From CAZKAP01 sp964550895 (GTDB lineage: Bacteria; Bacteroidota; Bacteroidia; Flavobacteriales; Flavobacteriaceae): 36,251 nt of DNA. The stretch lies in assembly GCA_964550895.1 (NCBI GenBank), contig CAZKAP010000033.1:1-36251 (forward strand). The letters run 5' to 3'. A model generated the notes under the pieces. That model ran no database searches, was not told the origin of the DNA, and saw only the letters and a program-made list of their open reading frames with translations. This document shows positions 31,696-36,251 of the stretch, one piece after another. How positions within the stretch are numbered: position 1 is the first letter of the stretch; each line of letters begins with the position of its first letter. A program made the position numbers and the translations under genes.

Positions 31696-33012
31696 TCAGT
31701 CCCACCACTCTCGTTTTGCATTCAAGTGGGCATTGATATGTTCCCTGTGCGCTTGCGACACTCCCGCCTTTTCTGCGTGAGCAGGCCATGAACGTATTAC
31801 AGAAACCATTTCATTTATGATTTGCTCTCCTTTCTTCACGCTATTGTCCTTTGCAATCTTCATCAAATCTTCCCTTCGAATGTCACGCCTCTTACCATTT
31901 ACACTCAGTGTTTGCTGGCTTACCCACTGATTTGTCGGATTGTAAGAAAAGCAGAGATCGTAGGCGGGTGCCAGCTGCCATCGCCCCCCTTTCTTTAGGA
32001 TGAAGGAGAAATTCTTGGTGTGATCGTCATAATTGGTTGCCAACACATTGAATACCATGCGCCGAAACATCTGCTCTGCCTCGGGATAAGAGAGCCGGAG
32101 CAGGCGCATGGTCTGAAAAACTTGTTCGTAGCTATAACTGTTCATGTCGTTATAATCATAGCCCTGCAAACCACACAACGTCTGCACGTGGTGTCGGGTA
32201 TTCCCTTCGCGATCGAATCGACGAGTCATGAAATGGGCGCGGCCGTTCTCCTCCAAAAGGCGGCTCTCACTGATATCGATGCCACTGTCCCTTGCCATTA
32301 AATAATAGGCATACTCGATTCGACCCCAACCCGAACTCTCACCAAACTGGTCTCCACTTACTCCGTCCAGCTTAATTAGCCAATGCTCAAATCCTTTGGG
32401 TACATTTCCCTGTCCTGATCTGACCTCATTTGTCTTTGGATTAAAGGCGATTACCGCCTTAGGTCGCGCCCCACCCGCAGAGGTCCCAATCTTGAGAATT
32501 TCCTTCATCGCTTGTTCCTGGTCTCGACTTAAGTCCGCAGTAAAACCCTCGCGTTCATGGAGCAATGAGTTTGCCAGTTCCACCAAACTTGCGATTTCCA
32601 CTGAGAACGTCCGAACCCCTGATTTAAATTGAGGCGGCTCAAATTCCAGCGCACCCATACCCCGAGCACCAATAAAGCAGAGTTTCTCCACCGGGTTCAT
32701 ACTGCCTTCCGGGCGACCATGCTGTACCAGCCAGGCGTCGATCAAGCGATTCCCGTATTTATCTGGCAATGCATCCGCCAGCATGCTCGGCAAGCCATTA
32801 AAGGTGTCTTCCGCCACGCCCCTCCCCTTCCGGAGTTCCGGAAAACTGAAGATTCGCTTTCCTTCGGCTAGGGGTAACTTAAGCGGCGAAAGCTCCCACC
32901 CCGTCCTTAGGAATTCCGGTTCATATTCAAAATAGGCCAATTGATCATTCTCGTCCCACCGAACCGCGCCTACCCGTTCTCCCCAGATTTTGATCAGCGC
33001 AATATCTACCAT
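31696..33012 (-). CDS. hipA: HipA-family serine/threonine kinase toxin
   Basis: The 438-residue protein starts at the ATG at 33012. The N-terminal subdomain contains FNGLPSMLADALPDKYGNRL. The kinase part has a Gly-rich loop GTSAGGARPKAVIAF (176-190, Lys185), WLIKLDG, and the catalytic loop ATNYDDHTKNFSFIL (Asp330, His331, Asn334). The metal-binding AYDLCFS (Asp352) follows; HipA proteins use the corresponding Asp residues. All key residues are present, so it should be active. The best-known HipA phosphorylates glutamyl-tRNA synthetase and causes persistence; the target here is not known. Its start overlaps the antitoxin stop by 7 bases. By eye the pair is lower in G+C than its neighbours, consistent with transfer. 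Confidence 0.93.
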   Translation of the reverse strand: MVDIALIKIWGERVGAVRWDENDQLAYFEYEPEFLRTGWELSPLKLPLAEGKRIFSFPELRKGRGVAEDTFNGLPSMLADALPDKYGNRLIDAWLVQHGRPEGSMNPVEKLCFIGARGMGALEFEPPQFKSGVRTFSVEIASLVELANSLLHEREGFTADLSRDQEQAMKEILKIGTSAGGARPKAVIAFNPKTNEVRSGQGNVPKGFEHWLIKLDGVSGDQFGESSGWGRIEYAYYLMARDSGIDISESRLLEENGRAHFMTRRFDREGNTRHHVQTLCGLQGYDYNDMNSYSYEQVFQTMRLLRLSYPEAEQMFRRMVFNVLATNYDDHTKNFSFILKKGGRWQLAPAYDLCFSYNPTNQWVSQQTLSVNGKRRDIRREDLMKIAKDNSVKKGEQIINEMVSVIRSWPAHAEKAGVSQAHREHINAHLNAKREWWD

Positions 33013-33350
33013 CCCAAGTCCTCTTTGCTATCTGTTCGCAGCTTCCCAGGCGAAGCCTGTTTGCGTTTCCCTTGCTTTTGTTTGGCATACTCCAGCGGGC
33101 TAATTACCTCCCTGACACTGAAATTGTCTAACACATGAAGTACATTTAGTACACGCATCGCTTGAATCAGTGTATCGATTCTGACCTTCTTTCCACGTTC
33201 CAGGAGGCTCAGCGTGGACCTGCTCATTCCGGCAGCGGCGGCCACCTCCTCCTGAGTTCTATTCTGTCCGAGTCGGTGCCATTGTATGAAAAGGCCAATC
33301 TTTTGCAATATTGCGGTATCAGACATGGCAGTCCACTGATCGTATGACAT
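33006..33350 (-). CDS. hipB: HipB-type antitoxin, XRE helix-turn-helix
   Basis: The 114-residue protein starts at the ATG at 33350. An alternative ATG at 33326 exists, but the WTAMSD segment before it looks conserved in relatives, so I keep the longer form. The helix-turn-helix spans about 20-75: IGLFIQWHRLGQNRTQEEVA, AAAGMSRSTLSLLERGKKV and IDTLIQAMRVLNVLHVLDNF. The C-terminal tail is basic and disordered (EYAKQKQGKRKQASPGKLR). It should repress its own promoter and neutralise HipA; the 7-base overlap with hipA implies coupled translation, antitoxin first. Palindromes just upstream are candidate operators. Confidence 0.92.
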   Translation of the reverse strand: MSYDQWTAMSDTAILQKIGLFIQWHRLGQNRTQEEVAAAAGMSRSTLSLLERGKKVRIDTLIQAMRVLNVLHVLDNFSVREVISPLEYAKQKQGKRKQASPGKLRTDSKEDLGW

Positions 33351-33396
33351 ATCATTCGTATAAGTCGGAATTCAATTTAAATGAATTAGATATCAT
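33344..33396. promoter_or_regulatory. candidate HipB operators
   Basis: ATGA-N4-TCAT (33344-33355) overlaps the antitoxin start. ATTCAATTTAAATGAAT (33370-33386) is a near-palindrome. ATATCAT occurs at both 33349-33355 and 33390-33396. The A+T-rich position before an autoregulated antitoxin gene suggests operator sites; which element is bound is unknown. Confidence 0.4.
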
Positions 33397-33654
33397 ACAA
33401 ATTTAATTATTTAAATCAATGACAACTCAATCGTTTCGGCTGTATTTTGACCGATTTGAATGAATTAACATGTGCAGCATGGCTATTGGTCGTGAGGACG
33501 CATGTCATTCATTACTGAAAAAAGCCACTCGCTTGAGCCAGTATTCCGGCTGGCCCGCTCGGGCTCCTTCTTTAAATAATCGTTATTTCTTCCGAATACG
33601 TTAGAATTTACTGTCGATTACTGTCATATTCATAATCGAAGTTACCCCTACGCA
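33351..33654. other. 304-base divergent intergenic region
   Basis: The first 110 bases or so are strongly A+T-rich and carry the candidate operators of the toxin-antitoxin pair plus a repeated AATGAATTA (33380-33388, 33459-33467). The rest leads to the receptor gene. A TACGTTAG near its end resembles a -7 element but lacks a suitably spaced TTG. No gene is seen. Confidence 0.5.
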
Positions 33655-36072
33655 ATGACACTCAAATGGGCCCTAAACGCGCTTCTCGCCATAAGCATTT
33701 CTCAACTGTCGGCACAGGTCATCGATGGGGTCGTGGTGGACCCGGATAATCAGGCCATTCCATTCGCCAATATCATTCTCAAGCGGGTCGGCGAATCCGC
33801 CCTGTACAGAGGCACCAACACCGAGAAAGACGGGTCGTTCGTGCTCAATGGCCTGGCGTCGGGCAATTACGAGTTGACGATCAGTTTACTCGGGTACGAA
33901 GACCTGAGACTGCCCGCTTTCAGCTTAGGTCCGGGAGAACAAAAACAATTGGGAAGGCTGACAATGGTCGAGGGCATCGCCCTGGACGAGGTTGTCGTAG
34001 AAACCACCAAGCCGCTGTTCGAGCAGAAATCCGACCGAACGATTATCAACGTTTCCAGTAGCATTGTCTCCTCGGGAACTACGGCCCTGCAAATCCTGGA
34101 GCGCTCCCCGGGCGTGGTCGTGGACCGACAGAACGGCAACCTCGCCATTTTTGGAAAATCCGGCGTTCAGGTCATGATCAACGGCAAGATCAGCTATATG
34201 CCTGCGGCCAGTATAATTCAACTATTGGAGGGGACGGCTTCCGACAACATCGAGACGATCGAGATTATTACCACGCCCCCGGCCAGCCTGGATGCAGAAG
34301 GCAATGCTGGCTACATCAACATTGTGATGAAGCAGCGCTCCGATCTCGGTTTCAATGGCAGCTACAGCCTGAGTGCCGGCGTGGGAAATGGAACGATCAC
34401 CTCGAACAATGTAAATTTCAATTACCGAAAGGACCGCCTGAACCTATTCGCCTCCTATTCCTTCCTCCGCCAGGAGCAGGGGCAGGTGGTGACCGCCGAC
34501 CGCCAGGTCGACGAGCCTGCGGGCCTGTTCGAGCTCAGTTCCTATTCGACCCGGGACCCCACGCAGCGCAACCATAATGTGCGCCTCGGGTTGGATTACG
34601 AACCTGACGATCGCTCCTTTTTCGGCTTGATTGTCACCGCTTACGACCAGAAGTGGGAAATGGACGCCTTCAATGCGACCCAGGAACTGCTGGACGGCAA
34701 CCTGCAGACCCGCCTGGAAACGCCCAACACGGAGCGGAATCAGTGGAAGAACTTCGGCAGCAACCTCAATTATCGCTGGAGCCCGGTGGACAACGAATCC
34801 CTGAGTTTCGATCTCGACTACCTGCGCTACGACAACGAAAATCCTTCAGACTACCTCAACCGGAGCTTTGATGCCGCGGATAATCTGGTCGGAGAAGAGG
34901 AGATCCGCATCCGAAAGGTCACCCCCATCGACATCTTCGTCGCGCGCGCAGATTACCGCAAACAATGGCCAAGTGGCAATAGCCTGGAGTTCGGGGCCAA
35001 GAGCGTGAATTCGCGCTTTACCAACGATTTCAAAGTGGAAACGGAGGTGGATGAAGTCGTTGTTCAAGACTCCGCCCTATCCAATCGCAGTGATCTCGAC
35101 GAACGCATCCTGGCCGCCTACCTGTCCTCTGAACTACAGCTCACAAAGAAAACCCGGGCTACCCTGGGGCTCCGCTACGAATACACGAACTCCAAACTGG
35201 ATGTCAACCGGGAATTCACGGCCGTGGATCGACAATTCGGGCGATTCTTTCCTACGGTGAATCTAAACCACACGCTCAACGATAGTCTTCGCCTGAACTT
35301 CTCCTATACGCGTCGTATCACGCGGCCGACCTTCAACAATCTGGCCCCCTACGCCATTCTGATCGACCCCAACACCCTGATAACCGGGAATCCGGCTCTT
35401 CAGCCGGACCTGTCCGATGCCGTAAAACTTGACTTCATCTATAAAGACTGGATCCTTTCGGCTCAATACACCGTGATTGACGAGCCCATCAATAACTTTC
35501 AACCCATACTCGATTCGGATACCGGACAACTGATCCTGACTCCTGTCAACAACGAGGCAAACCGAATCGTCAACCTCAGCCTCAGCGCTCCCCTGGTCCT
35601 TACTCATTGGTGGAAATGGCAGAATAGTGTTGTCTATACCTACAACGAACTGGAGGAGCGGGTGGACGACCTCCGGTCGATGGTGTTTCTGCACACGGTA
35701 AGTGTCAACCATTCACAGAATATGACCCTATCCAAGAACCTCAGCGCCGAAGTGAACGGTTTCTACACCAGCCCCTATCTCCTGGGCCTCCTCGAAGTCG
35801 AGGGTTATTTTGGCATCAACGCCGGGGTGCAATGGCGCCTAGGGAATACCGGAGGCAACTTGAAATTTTCCTTTAACGATATCTTCAACGACATCGAACT
35901 CCGGACCCGCGCCGTGATCCCCGAGGACAACCTGATTTTCTCGCAACGCATTGATTTGAGCAACACCACCTTCCTGGTTACCTACACGCGAAACTTTGGC
36001 AATCAGAAACTCAAGCAACAACGGCAGCGCTCGCTGGGCTCGGAGGAAGAACGGGGCCGGGTGCAGGATTAA
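33655..36072 (+). CDS. TonB-dependent-receptor-like outer-membrane beta-barrel protein
   Basis: The 805-residue protein has a signal peptide ending SQLSAQ. Residues about 21-105 are a carboxypeptidase-regulatory-like domain (VIDGVVVDPDNQAIPFANII, GSFVLNGLASGNYELTISLL). Residues about 110-225 are plug-like: LQILERSPGVVVDRQNGNLA, VMINGKISYMPAASIIQLL and SDNIETIEIITTPPASLDAE. The remainder is a large barrel with repeated aromatic strands, such as LRLNFSYTRRITRPTFNNLA and FLVTYTRNFGNQ near the end. This is the outer-membrane beta-barrel family common in Bacteroidota, related to TonB receptors but without a paired SusD. It is complete, with a basic C-terminal tail. The ligand is unknown. No clear promoter was found. 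Confidence 0.92.
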   Translation: MTLKWALNALLAISISQLSAQVIDGVVVDPDNQAIPFANIILKRVGESALYRGTNTEKDGSFVLNGLASGNYELTISLLGYEDLRLPAFSLGPGEQKQLGRLTMVEGIALDEVVVETTKPLFEQKSDRTIINVSSSIVSSGTTALQILERSPGVVVDRQNGNLAIFGKSGVQVMINGKISYMPAASIIQLLEGTASDNIETIEIITTPPASLDAEGNAGYINIVMKQRSDLGFNGSYSLSAGVGNGTITSNNVNFNYRKDRLNLFASYSFLRQEQGQVVTADRQVDEPAGLFELSSYSTRDPTQRNHNVRLGLDYEPDDRSFFGLIVTAYDQKWEMDAFNATQELLDGNLQTRLETPNTERNQWKNFGSNLNYRWSPVDNESLSFDLDYLRYDNENPSDYLNRSFDAADNLVGEEEIRIRKVTPIDIFVARADYRKQWPSGNSLEFGAKSVNSRFTNDFKVETEVDEVVVQDSALSNRSDLDERILAAYLSSELQLTKKTRATLGLRYEYTNSKLDVNREFTAVDRQFGRFFPTVNLNHTLNDSLRLNFSYTRRITRPTFNNLAPYAILIDPNTLITGNPALQPDLSDAVKLDFIYKDWILSAQYTVIDEPINNFQPILDSDTGQLILTPVNNEANRIVNLSLSAPLVLTHWWKWQNSVVYTYNELEERVDDLRSMVFLHTVSVNHSQNMTLSKNLSAEVNGFYTSPYLLGLLEVEGYFGINAGVQWRLGNTGGNLKFSFNDIFNDIELRTRAVIPEDNLIFSQRIDLSNTTFLVTYTRNFGNQKLKQQRQRSLGSEEERGRVQD

Positions 36073-36251
36073 GGGTGTGTGCCGTTACGTCCGATGTTTA
36101 GCTGCGCTCAGAATACAGGATTTAAGATGAATCCGTATCGCTCCCCTCAAATTCCGCTTTCAGGGCAAGAGTTCGCATTTTGTGTGGTGTTAACCGAGTT
36201 CGGGAAAGGGACAGAACCGGTCCGACAGGCAGGAGAAGTAGAGGTCCATGG
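36073..36251. other. terminal non-coding stretch
   Basis: I see no supported gene in the last 179 bases on either strand. Frames are short and no start of a recognisable protein, hairpin with T-run or RNA is visible. Confidence 0.5.

Noticed and set aside
31026..31721. 231-codon minus-strand frame across the dehydrogenase remnant
   Set aside because: The remnant's conserved motifs are in another frame, and this product shows no dehydrogenase N-terminus or other domain, so it does not rescue the gene.
1..36251. tRNA, rRNA or riboswitch
   Set aside because: I looked in the intergenic gaps for TTCGA-type T-loops, rRNA blocks and known riboswitch cores and found none I could support; a covariance-model search was not possible.

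Overview
This window looks like a chromosomal segment of a member of the Bacteroidota, most likely a marine-type Flavobacteriaceae with relatively high G+C (judged by eye above 50%, as in Robiginitalea-like genomes). The reasons are weak Shine-Dalgarno signals, a Bacteroidota-type TTG-N20-TAnnTTTG-like promoter, and lineage-typical families: an HYC_CC_PP copper-operon protein, an outer-membrane beta-barrel TonB receptor with an N-terminal carboxypeptidase-regulatory-like domain, a bifunctional GNAT/nitrilase, and DUF4198 next to HupE/UreJ. No rRNA, tRNA, CRISPR array, prophage or insertion sequence was recognised. Genus assignment is inference.

Layout. 1-122: tail of an SGNH/GDSL-like hydrolase. 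197-2790 (minus): a secreted DUF547 protein and formate-tetrahydrofolate ligase, with a good intrinsic terminator between them. 2935-6360: a Tat-exported sugar isomerase/epimerase-like protein, a 50-residue membrane protein on the minus strand, an unknown outer-membrane protein and a GH16 glucanase lipoprotein. 6448-8507 (minus): an uncharacterised helical protein and a PhoX/DUF839-type protein. 8643-15922 (minus): a heavy-metal (probably Cu/Ag) RND efflux operon in the order HYC_CC_PP protein, permease, TolC-like channel, adaptor. 16039-20174 (minus): a large secreted Asp-box propeller protein and a CaxA-type Ca/Na antiporter.

20325-27996 is a plus-strand run of five genes. It starts with a fusion of an N-formylglutamate-amidohydrolase-like domain to a QEGLA/DUF1704 metallopeptidase. 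Next come an unusual lipoprotein joining two VOC-like domains, two c-type hemes and a rhodanese domain, and a type-B carboxylesterase 11 bases later. It ends with a histidine-rich DUF4198 protein and a HupE/UreJ-type membrane protein, which together look like a metal transport pair. This run holds the most unusual material in the window.

28012-29550 (minus) is a GNAT-nitrilase fusion. 29680-33350 (minus) is an accessory islet: a AAA_14/DUF4143 ATPase, a 5'-truncated short-chain dehydrogenase remnant, and a HipA/HipB-type toxin-antitoxin pair with A+T-rich candidate operators. 33655-36072 is a TonB-dependent-receptor-like outer-membrane protein. The last 179 bases hold nothing recognisable.

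All functions were read from protein motifs without database searches. Start codons were moved inward in several genes, where the longest frame begins with TTG or extends past a clear signal peptide.
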